64,000 nucleotides of DNA from Solibacillus sp. FSL W7-1436 (GCF_038007305.1 NZ_JBBOWV010000001.1:1127501-1191500); one strand, 5' to 3'; positions 25,518 to 34,538 are shown, counted from the first letter of the stretch. Translations and numbers: made by a program. Notes: generated by a model not told the origin, from the letters alone.

Positions 25518-27226
25518 ACGTTCAGCTGAAGCAATTATGGGAACTCATCAAAAAAAGCAAATTTCCCAAAAAGCTCGTTATTGTTGTTTTTGTATTAAGT
25601 ATTATCGAAACACTCGCTTCACTTGCCGTACCGTTATTTACGATGAATATGATCAACGATTTTTCCACTACAGGTTTTGCTTGGACAGCGGTCACTGCCG
25701 TTGCTCTAATTTTAGTCATACAGGCGGTTCTTAGTGGTTTGACTTATTTTCTCATGCGCATGCTCGGAGAAAGGATTGTCGCGAATTTACGAAATACACT
25801 TTGGCAGCATATTCTACATTTAAAAACCCCTTACTTTGATGCCCATGAATCCGGGGAGACGATGAGCCGTATTACACAAGATACAAGTGTCGTAAAAGAA
25901 CTTGTAACAAATCATCTTGTCAGCTTTGTATCGGGGATTTTCTCTATAATCGGTGCGATTGCAATTCTACTTTGGATCGACTGGAAAATGACACTTCTTA
26001 TGTTAATAGCCGTTCCGCTTGCGATTTTTGTTACATTACCACTTGGACAAAAAATGCACAAAATCGCCAAAGCCAATCAGGATGAACTCGCTTCATTCAG
26101 TGGACATCTTGGACGGGTATTATCAAATATCCGCCTTGTAAAATCTTCGCAAACTGAAACATTGGAAAAAGAACGGGGTGAAAACCGGATTGAGCAGCTT
26201 TACCGATTTGGTTTAAAAGAAGCGAAAATACTTGCTATTTTATCACCGATTATGACGCTCATCATGATGATTGTACTGATTCTTTTATTCGGATATGGGG
26301 GAACCCAAGTATCTTCAGGAGCAATTTCTTCCGGGGAACTTGTTGCGATTATGATTTACCTTGTGCAAATCATCATCCCCTTTACACAAATGGCTACTTT
26401 TTTCACTGCCTTACAGAAAGCACTTGGTGCAACAGAACGTATTCAATCGATCATTGCTCAGGCAACCGAAAAAATATCCGGTCTTTCAATTCCTGCGGCG
26501 GCACAAAATATCATTTTTCAGGATGTAAAATTTCATTATGCCGAACAGCCTATTTTAAAAGGGATGAACTTTACGATCCCCTCCGGTAAAACAACCGCAT
26601 TTGTAAGCAGTAGTGGCGGCGGGAAAACGACGATGTTTTCATTAATCGAACGCTTCTATGATGTGACAGAAGGCAAGATTTTATATGGATCGACAAATAT
26701 TGAACAGTATGATTTATATGAATGGCGGAAATTGTTTGGCTATGTGACGCAGGACGCCCCCCTTATGAATGGTTCAATCCGCGAAAATGTTCTTTATGGT
26801 CAAAACGAAGCGACAGACGAACAAGTAATGGCAGCATTGAAGGCCGCCTATGCCTATGATTTTGTGATGGCACTTGAACAAGGGATCGAAACAGAAGTTG
26901 GAGAAGGCGGGATTAAACTGTCGGGAGGACAAAAGCAGCGGATTGCGATTGCCCGTGCAATTTTACGTAATCCCCAAATATTACTGCTTGATGAAGCAAC
27001 ATCTAATTTGGACAATGAATCCGAACGTGAAGTCCAGCTTGCATTACAGACTTTAATGCAAAACCGGACGACCATCATTATTGCACATCGCCTCTCTACA
27101 ATTACTAACGCCGATCAGATTTTACTGTTTGAAGACGGTCAGCTGTCAGGCGAAGGTACACACGCGGAGCTTATTGACTCCCATTCCTACTACAAACAGC
27201 TTTGGTCAAAAATGCAAATGGTTTAA
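25514..27226 (+). CDS. Multidrug-type ABC exporter half-transporter (BmrA/LmrA-like) with altered Walker A
   Basis: A 570-residue exporter with six membrane helices and one NBD, probably a homodimer. The signature is LSGGQKQR and Walker B is LLLDEATSNLD with catalytic Glu. The H-loop is IIAHRLS. The Walker A reads SSSGGGKTT where BmrA-type proteins have GPSGGGKTT: the first Gly is Ser, while the Lys-Thr that hold the phosphates remain. The ATG at 25514 overlaps the regulator stop and has AGAGGGGG upstream. It is followed by a strong terminator. Substrates are probably hydrophobic drugs, inferred from family and MerR pairing. Confidence 0.87.
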   Translation: MNVQLKQLWELIKKSKFPKKLVIVVFVLSIIETLASLAVPLFTMNMINDFSTTGFAWTAVTAVALILVIQAVLSGLTYFLMRMLGERIVANLRNTLWQHILHLKTPYFDAHESGETMSRITQDTSVVKELVTNHLVSFVSGIFSIIGAIAILLWIDWKMTLLMLIAVPLAIFVTLPLGQKMHKIAKANQDELASFSGHLGRVLSNIRLVKSSQTETLEKERGENRIEQLYRFGLKEAKILAILSPIMTLIMMIVLILLFGYGGTQVSSGAISSGELVAIMIYLVQIIIPFTQMATFFTALQKALGATERIQSIIAQATEKISGLSIPAAAQNIIFQDVKFHYAEQPILKGMNFTIPSGKTTAFVSSSGGGKTTMFSLIERFYDVTEGKILYGSTNIEQYDLYEWRKLFGYVTQDAPLMNGSIRENVLYGQNEATDEQVMAALKAAYAYDFVMALEQGIETEVGEGGIKLSGGQKQRIAIARAILRNPQILLLDEATSNLDNESEREVQLALQTLMQNRTTIIIAHRLSTITNADQILLFEDGQLSGEGTHAELIDSHSYYKQLWSKMQMV

Positions 27227-27230
27227 AGCA

Positions 27231-27268
27231 AAAAGTGCTCCGAAGAAAACTTCGCAGCACTTTTTTTT
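27231..27268 (+). terminator. Terminator of the MerR-ABC operon
   Basis: AAAAGTGCTCCGAAG (27231-27245) pairs with CTTCGCAGCACTTTT (27250-27264) with one mismatch, followed by further T residues. Both strands have suitable runs, so it may also serve the convergent gene. Confidence 0.88.
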
Positions 27269-27272
27269 AATT

Positions 27273-27629
27273 TTAAGCTTTCAATTGAACGAACTGTATA
27301 TTTTTACAGCGCTTTTTCAGTATATCCAATACTTCGTTTAAAAAACTAATTTCATCTTTTTCGACCATCCAGGCGTTTTCATCATGCTGGGCAACATACG
27401 TACTGCTTACGTATGGAGCATTTTCGGTTGTAATAAGACGCACATAACCGAATGTCATACCCGCTTCCTTGTAATCGACTCTTAATATATCTTCGTATGA
27501 AATAGTTTTCATCCGGGGTTTAGATTTATTTATAAACAGAAATTTTTCGCCAGCATAGTCAATTGTTATATCCGTTTTATCTAGCATCACCTTATAGCCA
27601 CCAAATAATCTAAAGCTATATGTTTTCAT
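27273..27629 (-). CDS. Hypothetical PH-like small protein (118 aa)
   Basis: A 118-residue soluble protein beginning MKTYSFRLFGGYKVMLDKTD, with alternating strands (ITIDYAGEKFLFINKS, ISYEDILRVDYKEAG, GYVRLITTENAPY) and one C-terminal helix (ISFLNEVLDILKKRC). This is a pleckstrin-homology-like pattern as in DUF4429-type proteins, but the call is by shape only. I start at the ATG at 27629 with GGAG 9 nt upstream. An upstream in-frame ATG at 27665 lacks a site. Confidence 0.6.
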   Translation of the reverse strand: MKTYSFRLFGGYKVMLDKTDITIDYAGEKFLFINKSKPRMKTISYEDILRVDYKEAGMTFGYVRLITTENAPYVSSTYVAQHDENAWMVEKDEISFLNEVLDILKKRCKNIQFVQLKA

Positions 27630-27705
27630 CGTTAACGACTCCATTTCAACTATCATTAGTTTCATTATACGGATTGTGCCGATGAATTTCTAACTTTTAC
27701 ATAGA

Positions 27706-28752
27706 TTACTGGGCTAAAAGATCCTCAACCGTAATTTTCCCATTGCTTGTTTTTAATTGTATGGTATTTTTTTTAGTACCGTGCGAATAATGCGATATTT
27801 TTTCATTATAAATAGATACGGATCCCCAGGCGGTCCAACTATCAATTTCAATATTTTGAAGTTTTCCTTCTGTACTCAATATTATTTGGCCATTATCTGA
27901 CTCAAATTTCAATGGTGATTCAACAGTTTTTAACTGTGCAACAATCCGGCCATTTCGTGACTGCGCATTGATTTTACCTAATACATTCTTTATCTCGACA
28001 CGTCCATTATCTGACTCTAACCGAAGCTCTTTTCCCGTCACATCTTCTGCGATAATCCGGCCATTATTGGAGCTGGCTTTAACGCGTGCGATGTTGGTTT
28101 CTGTAAGCACCACCCGTCCGTTAGCTGAGTGCGCATCAAGAACTTCCCCCTGAATATTGTCTGTTAAAATACGGCCATTATCTGATGCCAGATAAAATTG
28201 CTGTGCGATTGTTTCGGAAACCTTAATCCGTCCATTGTCATTATGAATCACAAGCTTTTCATACTGCTTTTTAGGCAGATAAATAACTGTATCTATTGTA
28301 TTGATCGTTCCTATTATCGTAATAAACCAAAAACGGCGGACCTGTTCCTGACGCTTTATAGAGATGAATAGGGTATCATCTTTTATTTGCATCGTTGCTT
28401 CTGTCAATTGATCCCTATCCTTTGTTTCAATAAGAGCCTCGTCATCATCCGTTGGAACAATTACAACATTTACACCGTCAGCTTCAATTTCTACATTTTG
28501 ATAAGGAATCGGCTTTTCATTTTTTACAACCGCAACATTTTCCAAGAAGTCTTCTTCATCATATGAAGCAAGGAGCTCCTCTGCCAGTTCTTCAACACTT
28601 CCGAATGATTTTATAATTTCTTCTGTCGTTTTTCCTTCTGCCCGGCCGTTTTCAAAGTACTCTTCAAAGTCTCTGCGGATGTCATCTCTTTCCTGCTGCT
28701 GTAACTTTGCTAAATGGTTATCAAGTAATTCCAAAAATTGCTGTTCATTCAT
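27706..28752 (-). CDS. HAAS/DUF1700 + DUF4097 beta-repeat protein
   Basis: A 348-residue protein. Residues 1-60 form the HAAS/DUF1700 helical domain that accompanies PadR regulators (MNEQQFLELLDNHLAKLQQQ, DFEEYFENGRAEGKTTEEII). The C-terminal two thirds show a short strand repeat with the motif S/D-x-NGRI: DNGRIKVSE, DNGRILTDN, ANGRVVLTE, NNGRIIAED, DNGRVEIKN, RNGRIVAQL and DNGQIILST. The spacing of about 20 residues predicts a right-handed beta-solenoid as in DUF4097 proteins. No signal peptide is seen, so it is probably cytosolic. The start is at 28752 by GGGAGC; it overlaps the padR stop by 1-4 nt. Confidence 0.8.
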   Translation of the reverse strand: MNEQQFLELLDNHLAKLQQQERDDIRRDFEEYFENGRAEGKTTEEIIKSFGSVEELAEELLASYDEEDFLENVAVVKNEKPIPYQNVEIEADGVNVVIVPTDDDEALIETKDRDQLTEATMQIKDDTLFISIKRQEQVRRFWFITIIGTINTIDTVIYLPKKQYEKLVIHNDNGRIKVSETIAQQFYLASDNGRILTDNIQGEVLDAHSANGRVVLTETNIARVKASSNNGRIIAEDVTGKELRLESDNGRVEIKNVLGKINAQSRNGRIVAQLKTVESPLKFESDNGQIILSTEGKLQNIEIDSWTAWGSVSIYNEKISHYSHGTKKNTIQLKTSNGKITVEDLLAQ

Positions 28753-28754
28753 TT

Positions 28755-29069
28755 TTATTCGCTCCCTTGAATTAAAGTATTTACACCTGAAATAAAACTT
28801 TCCCATTCATTACGTAAGCTCTGTAGTTGTTCGATTCCTAGTTCGGTAATTTGATAATATTTTCGCGGCGGGCCTTCTGTTGACTCCATTAAATATGTTG
28901 TAAATAGACCGTCTTTTGTTAATCTGCGCAATAGCGGATATACTGCACCTTCTGATATTTCAATTTGTGTAGAAATTGCCTGAACAAGTTCATATCCATA
29001 CATATCTTTCTTTTCCAATAAGGCGAGGACACATAAATTCAACACGCCTTTTTTAAATTGAGGATTCAT
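28755..29069 (-). CDS. PadR-family transcriptional regulator
   Basis: A 104-residue regulator with the PadR winged helix: KGVLNLCVLALLEKKDMYGYELVQAI, then SEGAVYPLLRRLTKDGLFTTY and GPPRKYYQITELGIEQL. A C-terminal helix provides dimer contacts. GAGGTG is upstream of the ATG. It is the first gene of a two-gene unit with the HAAS/DUF4097 gene, a common pairing in Bacillales. A palindrome TAGTGT-AACAA-ACACTA (29100-29116) just upstream is a likely operator. Confidence 0.88.
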   Translation of the reverse strand: MNPQFKKGVLNLCVLALLEKKDMYGYELVQAISTQIEISEGAVYPLLRRLTKDGLFTTYLMESTEGPPRKYYQITELGIEQLQSLRNEWESFISGVNTLIQGSE

Positions 29070-29099
29070 TATTTCACCTCACTACTATTTAATATATAA

Positions 29100-29116
29100 T
29101 AGTGTAACAAACACTA
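29100..29116. promoter_or_regulatory. Likely PadR operator
   Basis: TAGTGT and ACACTA form a 6-bp inverted repeat around AACAA, 31 nt upstream of the padR start. A further half-site-like GTAGTGT lies at about 29131-29137. The position fits autorepression. Confidence 0.55.
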
Positions 29117-29143
29117 CTATTCATTGCAAGGTAGTGTACAAAA

Positions 29144-29393
29144 AATGAGGTCGGGACATAAGTAGAATTACCGTTGAATAAGAAGCAACTCTTTATTAAG
29201 AAACGGATATTTTGGGAAATTGATTGGAATGCAGGGCGACTCCTACGGGAACAGCACGACGCCTGAGACTACAGGCTCAGGCCGTGCCCGTGGAAAGCGT
29301 CCCGGAATGGAAATCAATTTTAACGTTTAGCGAAAAAATACTATTTTTCTCTGAGAGAAAAATAGTATTTTTGGGTTATGTCCCGACCTCATT
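29144..29393. repeat. Structured intergenic repeat, copy A (250 bp, terminal inverted repeats)
   Basis: The element is bounded by an 18-bp perfect inverted repeat, AATGAGGTCGGGACATAA (29144-29161) with its complement at 29376-29393. Inside is a GC-rich hairpin (GCACG...GCCTGAG-loop-CTCAGGC...CGTGC) and a strong AT hairpin TACTATTTTTCTCT/AGAGAAAAATAGTA near the right end. A related copy lies inverted at 37229-37470. No protein is coded. It fills the gap between padR and the membrane protein gene at 29399, whose stop it nearly touches. Confidence 0.8.
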
Positions 29394-29398
29394 ATTCG

Positions 29399-30061
29399 TT
29401 AAAACCTTCTATACGGTCTGTCATTCGAAAAATGGATGGCTGTCCACATTAGAGTCGCAATCAACACTAACTCAAAGGCATTTGTAATTGCATCACTGCC
29501 AATATCAATCGGAAATGCGCTACCGATCGTCATAACGATTGTCCCGACAATCATCCACCACCATCTTCTTTTCCATGCAAGCATGATTGCGGCGATCAAT
29601 AAGGCAACAAGAACAATCAGAATCATTGGCGGCGGGCCGGATGATGCTTCTATTGTGCTGTAGCTAAGTACACCATACGATTCCTCCGGGGCTAACTCCA
29701 GTCCACTCAATTCCACAAAATATTCAACAATCATGGCAATAATCCATAAAGCGCTAAATGTAACAGAAACCCAACTCTTAAAGGCAAAATGAAGGTTTGC
29801 CTCTTTCATGACAAACAGCGAAAAAAGTATTAATGTCGGTGTAAATATAGCGTGGAGCCAAAAACGGCCATAGCTGAGTGTTTCAAGAAGGTCTCCCTCC
29901 CCGATGACATGGCCCAGCGCTAATATTGCATTATCATAAATAAGAGCGGCAATCACTAAAAACAAAATGGCGGATGCCGTTTTTTTATGTTTTGCCATTC
30001 CCCAGACGAAGATGGCAATATAGGCAATCGTGAAAAATCCGAAAATATAAGGATCCATCAT
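29399..30061 (-). CDS. Hypothetical polytopic membrane protein (220 aa)
   Basis: A 220-residue protein with about seven hydrophobic segments, starting MMDPYIFGFFTIAYIAIFVW, and a basic C-terminus (NDRPYRRF). Conserved-looking polar residues sit in or near helices (YDNAILALGHVIGEGDLL, YGRFWLHAIFTPTLI), which may mark a binding site. The family is not recognised. GGAGGAGGGG precedes the ATG. The stop lies just beyond the structured repeat, which may act as its terminator. Confidence 0.6.
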   Translation of the reverse strand: MMDPYIFGFFTIAYIAIFVWGMAKHKKTASAILFLVIAALIYDNAILALGHVIGEGDLLETLSYGRFWLHAIFTPTLILFSLFVMKEANLHFAFKSWVSVTFSALWIIAMIVEYFVELSGLELAPEESYGVLSYSTIEASSGPPPMILIVLVALLIAAIMLAWKRRWWWMIVGTIVMTIGSAFPIDIGSDAITNAFELVLIATLMWTAIHFSNDRPYRRF

Positions 30062-30181
30062 ACCCCTCCTCCTAAATTCAATTCTTCCCCCTTTACCCCA
30101 AAATTAAGTTATTAAAAATTTCAGGATTAGAAACAGAAAGGAGCGGGAAATATTCTTTTGAAAACACAAGGGGGACTATTT

Positions 30182-31393
30182 ATGGAGTTACACAATGGTT
30201 TATTGTTCTGGCCAACAACGCTTTTAAAAGAACCACACACAAACCCACCAATCAAACCTCATTATGATGCAATTATCGTAGGTGCCGGAATGAGCGGAAT
30301 ATTGACTGCAAAAGCCCTAATTGAAGAAGGTTTAACGGTAGCCGTTTTAGAACGTAACGCGCTCGGTTCCGGCAGTACTTCCGCCAATACAGGACTACTT
30401 CAATATTCAAATGATATTCAATTACATGAACTAAGTGATTTAATCGGAGAAGAGGACGCTGTACGTTTTTATAAACTTTGCTTTGAAGCAGTTGACCAGA
30501 TTGAAAAAATCGCACAATCTCTAAAAGATCAGGCTGATTTCATACGACGTCCAAGCATTTGCTTTGCCAGCGAAAAAAAAGATGTTTCAAAGCTTGAAAA
30601 AGAATGTGAAATGTTGGTGAAGAACGGATTCCCTGCTGAATTTTGGAATGAACTTATCGTAGAAAAGCGCTTGCCTTTTAAAGCGCCTGCTGCTTTGTAC
30701 ACAAAAAACGACGCGGAAATGAATCCTTACAAATTCGTTGTTTCATTAACTGAGCAGCTTATCGCTAAAGGGCTGGATTTATTTGAGAATACGTATGCCA
30801 ATATTATTGAGGATGAGGGAAATGAAATCACCTTGCACACAATGAACGGAATCTTTAAAACATCCCGTATTGTATATACGACCGGCTACGATCGGCTTCC
30901 TTATGGAAAAATGAAGGGGGCTGACATTAACCGCTCATATGCGATTGTGACAGAGCAAAAACCTCGCTTTGAAGGCTGGTACGAAAATGCACTCATTTGG
31001 GAAACTGCCCGCCCTTATTTATATATGCGAAAAACTACGGATCACCGCGTTATAATCGGAGGATTGGACGAAAAGAAAGCAGATCCTGCCAAACACGAAA
31101 CAAAAGTGGAAGCAATGGCAAATGTGCTGTTAGATAAACTTCATGAATTACTGCCTGGAGAAACTTTTCATGCCCCTTATAAATATTGCGCTTCCTTCGG
31201 CGAGTCATTAGATCATCTTCCTTTTATCGGACAGCATCCAAAACAGCCGAATCACTATTATCTGCTCGGATTTGGAGGTAATGGCACGGTTTATAGTATG
31301 CTTGGCTCACAAATTCTTGCCGATTTAGTCATGAACCGCCCGAATGACGATGCGCGTCTTGTAACATTGGACCGAAAATATGGAATTAAATAA
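30182..31393 (+). CDS. FAD-dependent oxidoreductase (DAO/glycine oxidase family)
   Basis: A 403-residue flavoenzyme. The FAD-binding motif is DAIIVGAGMSGILTAKALIEEGLTVAVLER (about residues 28-57), followed by SGSTSANTGLLQ, the DAO-family Ser/Thr-rich loop that contacts FAD. The C-terminal GFGGNGTVYSMLGSQILADL closes the FAD site. It would oxidise an amine or amino acid, but the substrate is unknown. The ATG at 30182 with AGGGGG 8 nt upstream is chosen over an in-frame TTG at 30158. It is a single gene. Confidence 0.82.
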   Translation: MELHNGLLFWPTTLLKEPHTNPPIKPHYDAIIVGAGMSGILTAKALIEEGLTVAVLERNALGSGSTSANTGLLQYSNDIQLHELSDLIGEEDAVRFYKLCFEAVDQIEKIAQSLKDQADFIRRPSICFASEKKDVSKLEKECEMLVKNGFPAEFWNELIVEKRLPFKAPAALYTKNDAEMNPYKFVVSLTEQLIAKGLDLFENTYANIIEDEGNEITLHTMNGIFKTSRIVYTTGYDRLPYGKMKGADINRSYAIVTEQKPRFEGWYENALIWETARPYLYMRKTTDHRVIIGGLDEKKADPAKHETKVEAMANVLLDKLHELLPGETFHAPYKYCASFGESLDHLPFIGQHPKQPNHYYLLGFGGNGTVYSMLGSQILADLVMNRPNDDARLVTLDRKYGIK

Positions 31394-31474
31394 CCATTAA
31401 AACTTTGTTGCTGGAATTGTATTATTAAATTTCCCCTCTTTGTTATAAGCTATAAGTAGAAGGGGGGCTTTTTC

Positions 31475-31876
31475 ATGGTTTTTAAATCCAAGGTGGATAT
31501 TTGGATGGCAATTATATTTATTTTTGTGCCGATCTCGATGATATACGGGGTCATTACGGAGCCAAGTGCTGTCTTGCTGCTTGTTACAGCATTCATGATT
31601 GTCTTATTATGCATACTGTTTTTTGGTACAAAATATGTCATCGAAAATGATGAACTCATCGTTTACGGGGGAATTTATAAAAAGCGAATCCCAATCAAAC
31701 AAATACGAAGCTTACGTCCATCAAAAAATCCTCTATCGGCTCCGGCTATGTCGATCGACCGGATTGAAATTACCTTTGATCCGCATATTCAAATCATTCT
31801 TGTCTCTCCAAAGGACAAGGAGCTATTTGTAAAAAAGCTTCTTGAAATCAATCCAAGCATCACAGTCAAATCATAA
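31475..31876 (+). CDS. PH-domain membrane protein (YyaB/SunI-like)
   Basis: A 133-residue protein with two N-terminal membrane helices (IWMAIIFIFVPISMIYGVI and AVLLLVTAFMIVLLCILFF) followed by a bacterial PH domain (KYVIENDELIVYGGIYKKRI, IKQIRSLRPSKNPL, IEITFDPHIQIILVSPKDKE). This is the architecture of YyaB and the bacteriocin-immunity protein SunI. An immunity role is not supported here, because no bacteriocin gene is nearby. AAGGGGGG precedes the ATG. Confidence 0.72.
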   Translation: MVFKSKVDIWMAIIFIFVPISMIYGVITEPSAVLLLVTAFMIVLLCILFFGTKYVIENDELIVYGGIYKKRIPIKQIRSLRPSKNPLSAPAMSIDRIEITFDPHIQIILVSPKDKELFVKKLLEINPSITVKS

Positions 31877-31918
31877 AAAAGTCCACGCAAATTGAATATT
31901 CAATCTGCGTGGATTTTT
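31875..31918. terminator. Bidirectional terminator
   Basis: A nearly perfect long stem (31875-31895 with 31898-31918, GTCCACGCA.../...TGCGTGGA) around ATTGAATATTCAAT, with A and T runs at the ends, lies between convergent genes. Confidence 0.85.
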
Positions 31919-33618
31919 CACACGAAAATCCCCTTTTCACTTAAACGTCGAGAAAAATCAACCATCGTCAATGGACGGCTATAGTAGTAACCCTGTACAA
32001 ATTCACAGTCAAACTCCCGTAACAGATGTAAGTCTTCATGTTCCTCGACACCTTCCGCCCCTACTTTTAAATTAAGTGCCCGGGCCAAAGAAATCATCGC
32101 GGAAACCATGGCAATATCTGCATTGTTTTTATACATCTCATGAATGAACGAACGGTCGATTTTCAATAGGTCTACCGGGAATTTCTTCAGGTAGCTTAAT
32201 GAGGAATAGCCTGTCCCGAAGTCATCAATAGCCAGCGTAATATCCATTTCATTTAATCGCTTGATTGTATGGAGTAAATCTGAATTTTGATCTAAAAAAC
32301 TCATTTCGGTTATCTCGATTTCCAGTGCGCCTGGTGAAATTTCATGCTGCTGCAAAATCTGATTTAACCGCTCAATAAAATTATCTGCCTTTAAATGACT
32401 TGGAGAAATATTAACCGCCACACGAAGATTTAAATTATATTGTTTATTCCACTCTGTTACTTGGCGGCCGGCTTTCGCAATAACCCATTCACTAATATCA
32501 CAGATCAGTCCAAAATCTTCTGCAAACGGGATGAACTGATCCGGTGGCACGAAACCAAGCTCATCGTCAAACCAGCGGATTAGTGCCTCCATCCCTTCAA
32601 TTTTATTCGTTTGAAGATTTACTTTCGGTTGATAATACAGTTCAAATGCCTGATTTTTAATGGCATCATGTAACTTTGTTTCCAATGTCAGCAGCTGGTT
32701 ATGTGAAAAGCGCTGTTGTTTTTTATAAAGAACAAAACCTTTATTATTGCTTTTTTTCGCCTCATACATCGCAATATCCGCATATTTTAATATGTCTTGT
32801 GCTGAATGGCCATGATCCGGGTAATTTACCGCTCCAATACTGATCGATGCATAAAACGCATGATTATTTAAATTGAATTGGTGTTTAAACAGTGCTTGTA
32901 TATCTTCTGCAGCGCTTTCCAGCAGTGCTGCATCTCTTAATATACAGATGAATTCATCTCCACTTAAACGGTAAAAAGTCATAAGCGGACTTTTTAACAT
33001 TTTTGTCCGATCCGCAATTTCTACTAAAAACATATCTCCAACCCGATGTCCTAAGCCATCATTAATATTTTTAAACCGGTTCACGTCAAATAACATAAGT
33101 GAAAATGGCTGTTGCTCAACTTCGATCAGCGTTTTCAAATCATTAAGCAACATCCGGCGATTTGGAAGTCCTGTTAAATCATCATGGTGTGCAATATGTA
33201 TCATTTCCCCAATTTTCTTTTGGGCGGTAATATCTGTACGAATCGAAATATACTGATAAGGCTTTCCTTTTTCATTCAAAAAAGGCACAATCGTTGTCTG
33301 TACCCAGTATGTTGAACCATCCTTTGTGCGGTTGCATACCTCTCCATGCCATGTCTTGCCAGAACCTATCGTGCGCCACATTTCCTTAAAAAAAGTTTTT
33401 GGGTGATAGCCTGAATTTAAAAGTCGGTGATCTTTACCAATGAGTTCACAACGTTCATATTTGGAAATTTTACAAAATCGGTCATTTACCATTGTGATAA
33501 TGCCTCGTTGATCTGTAACAGCCAAAATGGACGACTCGTCTAACGCAACTTTAATATTTTGTAGTTCCTCTACCGTCAGCTGCATTGAACTTAGCACATT
33601 TGTATCTTCTGCTTTCAC
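31918..33618 (-). CDS. PAS-GGDEF-EAL cyclic-di-GMP signalling protein
   Basis: A 566-residue soluble protein. A PAS domain spans about residues 20-135 ([41 protein letters not shown]). The GGDEF domain reads [18 protein letters not shown] ... [12 protein letters not shown], so the signature is SGDEF, which is often still active. The EAL domain is intact, with [46 protein letters not shown] and GAEGVEE, so phosphodiesterase activity is likely. It would link a PAS-sensed signal to c-di-GMP turnover. There is no membrane segment. The start is GTG with GGTGG upstream. It is a single gene. Confidence 0.9.
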   Translation of the reverse strand: MKAEDTNVLSSMQLTVEELQNIKVALDESSILAVTDQRGIITMVNDRFCKISKYERCELIGKDHRLLNSGYHPKTFFKEMWRTIGSGKTWHGEVCNRTKDGSTYWVQTTIVPFLNEKGKPYQYISIRTDITAQKKIGEMIHIAHHDDLTGLPNRRMLLNDLKTLIEVEQQPFSLMLFDVNRFKNINDGLGHRVGDMFLVEIADRTKMLKSPLMTFYRLSGDEFICILRDAALLESAAEDIQALFKHQFNLNNHAFYASISIGAVNYPDHGHSAQDILKYADIAMYEAKKSNNKGFVLYKKQQRFSHNQLLTLETKLHDAIKNQAFELYYQPKVNLQTNKIEGMEALIRWFDDELGFVPPDQFIPFAEDFGLICDISEWVIAKAGRQVTEWNKQYNLNLRVAVNISPSHLKADNFIERLNQILQQHEISPGALEIEITEMSFLDQNSDLLHTIKRLNEMDITLAIDDFGTGYSSLSYLKKFPVDLLKIDRSFIHEMYKNNADIAMVSAMISLARALNLKVGAEGVEEHEDLHLLREFDCEFVQGYYYSRPLTMVDFSRRLSEKGIFV

Positions 33619-33905
33619 TATCTATCCACCAACTTCTATTTAGTGATTCTTTTCTAACGTACTTTCTAAAAAATGCATTCTTTAATCCATAATTATAGTT
33701 CTTAGTAAATGATTTTGGTAGTTCTTTTAGATAATTTCGACTATTTCTTAATATTTTTTACTTTTTCTCTTTTTTTCAGATACTTTGTGATCTGAAATTA
33801 CTGGAAACCTATTATTAGTTTACTCTATTAAATGTTCATCACCCCTACATCTACCGGAATATTCTGATAAAATAATAGTAATTTCCATTGAAAGGATTGA
33901 TAAAA
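33619..33905. other. Intergenic region, AT-rich, with one hairpin
   Basis: No gene is seen. TTTCAGAT (33774-33781) and ATCTGAAA (33790-33797) form an 8-bp hairpin or operator between the divergent GGDEF-EAL and acetyltransferase units. A promoter for the rightward unit must lie at about 33830-33895, but the elements are not clear. Confidence 0.4.
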
Positions 33906-33938
33906 ATGAAAACATTTACGAAAGTGATTGAAAAGTAA
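33906..33938 (+). CDS. 10-aa possible leader peptide before the acetyltransferase gene
   Basis: An ATG with AAAGGATTG upstream opens a 10-codon frame (MKTFTKVIEK). Its 3' end is the left arm of a perfect 10-bp hairpin, GATTGAAAAG (33926-33935) with CTTTTCAATC (33949-33958), ending 38 nt before the acetyltransferase start. This is the shape of a translation-coupled leader, but there is no terminator T-run. Evidence is layout only. Confidence 0.4.
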   Translation: MKTFTKVIEK

Positions 33939-33995
33939 TCTCTTCACTCTTTTCAATCAAAAATGAATAAAAAATTATTTGAAAAGAGGAAAGCG

Positions 33996-34538
33996 ATGTA
34001 TACAGATCAGGAACTAATCATCCGACCAATTATCGAACAAGATATGAAACGTTTATGGGAGCTGATTTATAAAGATGAGCAGCCCGAATGGAAAAAATGG
34101 GATGCGCCGTATTATCCGCATAGAGCGATTCCTTACGAACAATTTATCCTGACAAAGCAGGATTGGATCGGCGATGAAAGCATGTGGGTAATTGAAGTAT
34201 CCGGGGTTGTTCGCGGAATTATTTCATACTACTGGGAACACGAACCGTCAAAGTGGATCGAAATAGGTATAGTTCTGCATGAAGGACAATCGTGGGGAAA
34301 AGGGATTGGAACACGGGCCCTAAAATTATGGATTGCACATTTATTTCATACAATGCCATTAGTGCGTATTGGTTTCACGACATGGTCAGGCAATGAACGC
34401 ATGATTCGTGTTGGCGAAAAATTGGGGATGCAGCTAGAAGCACGAATCCGTAAAGTTCGCTATTACGAGGGGCATTATTATGACTCGATTCGCATGGGAC
34501 TACTTAGAGAAGAATGGGAAGCATTGAATAACGACTAA
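33996..34538 (+). CDS. GNAT-family N-acetyltransferase
   Basis: A 180-residue acetyltransferase. The GNAT fold is seen from LIIRPIIEQDMKRLWELI (motif C/D) through ESMWVIEVSGVVRGIISYYW and the acetyl-CoA loop GQSWGKGIGTRAL (motif A) to GFTTWSGNERMIRVGEKLGMQLEARIRKVRYYEGHYYDSIRMGLL, the RimJ/RimL-type end. The start at 33996 has GAGG 8 nt before the ATG. An ATG at 33963 has no site. The acceptor is unknown. It is followed after 19 nt by an M20 hydrolase, probably co-transcribed. Confidence 0.82.
   Translation: MYTDQELIIRPIIEQDMKRLWELIYKDEQPEWKKWDAPYYPHRAIPYEQFILTKQDWIGDESMWVIEVSGVVRGIISYYWEHEPSKWIEIGIVLHEGQSWGKGIGTRALKLWIAHLFHTMPLVRIGFTTWSGNERMIRVGEKLGMQLEARIRKVRYYEGHYYDSIRMGLLREEWEALNND

Noticed and set aside
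29224-29487. Plus-strand frame across structured repeat A (and a similar frame over copy B)
   Set aside because: The two copies keep base pairing, not codons; the frames are not homologous at the protein level and have no ribosome site.
31475-31876. Bacteriocin immunity protein (SunI)
   Set aside because: Architecture is similar but there is no bacteriocin gene cluster nearby.
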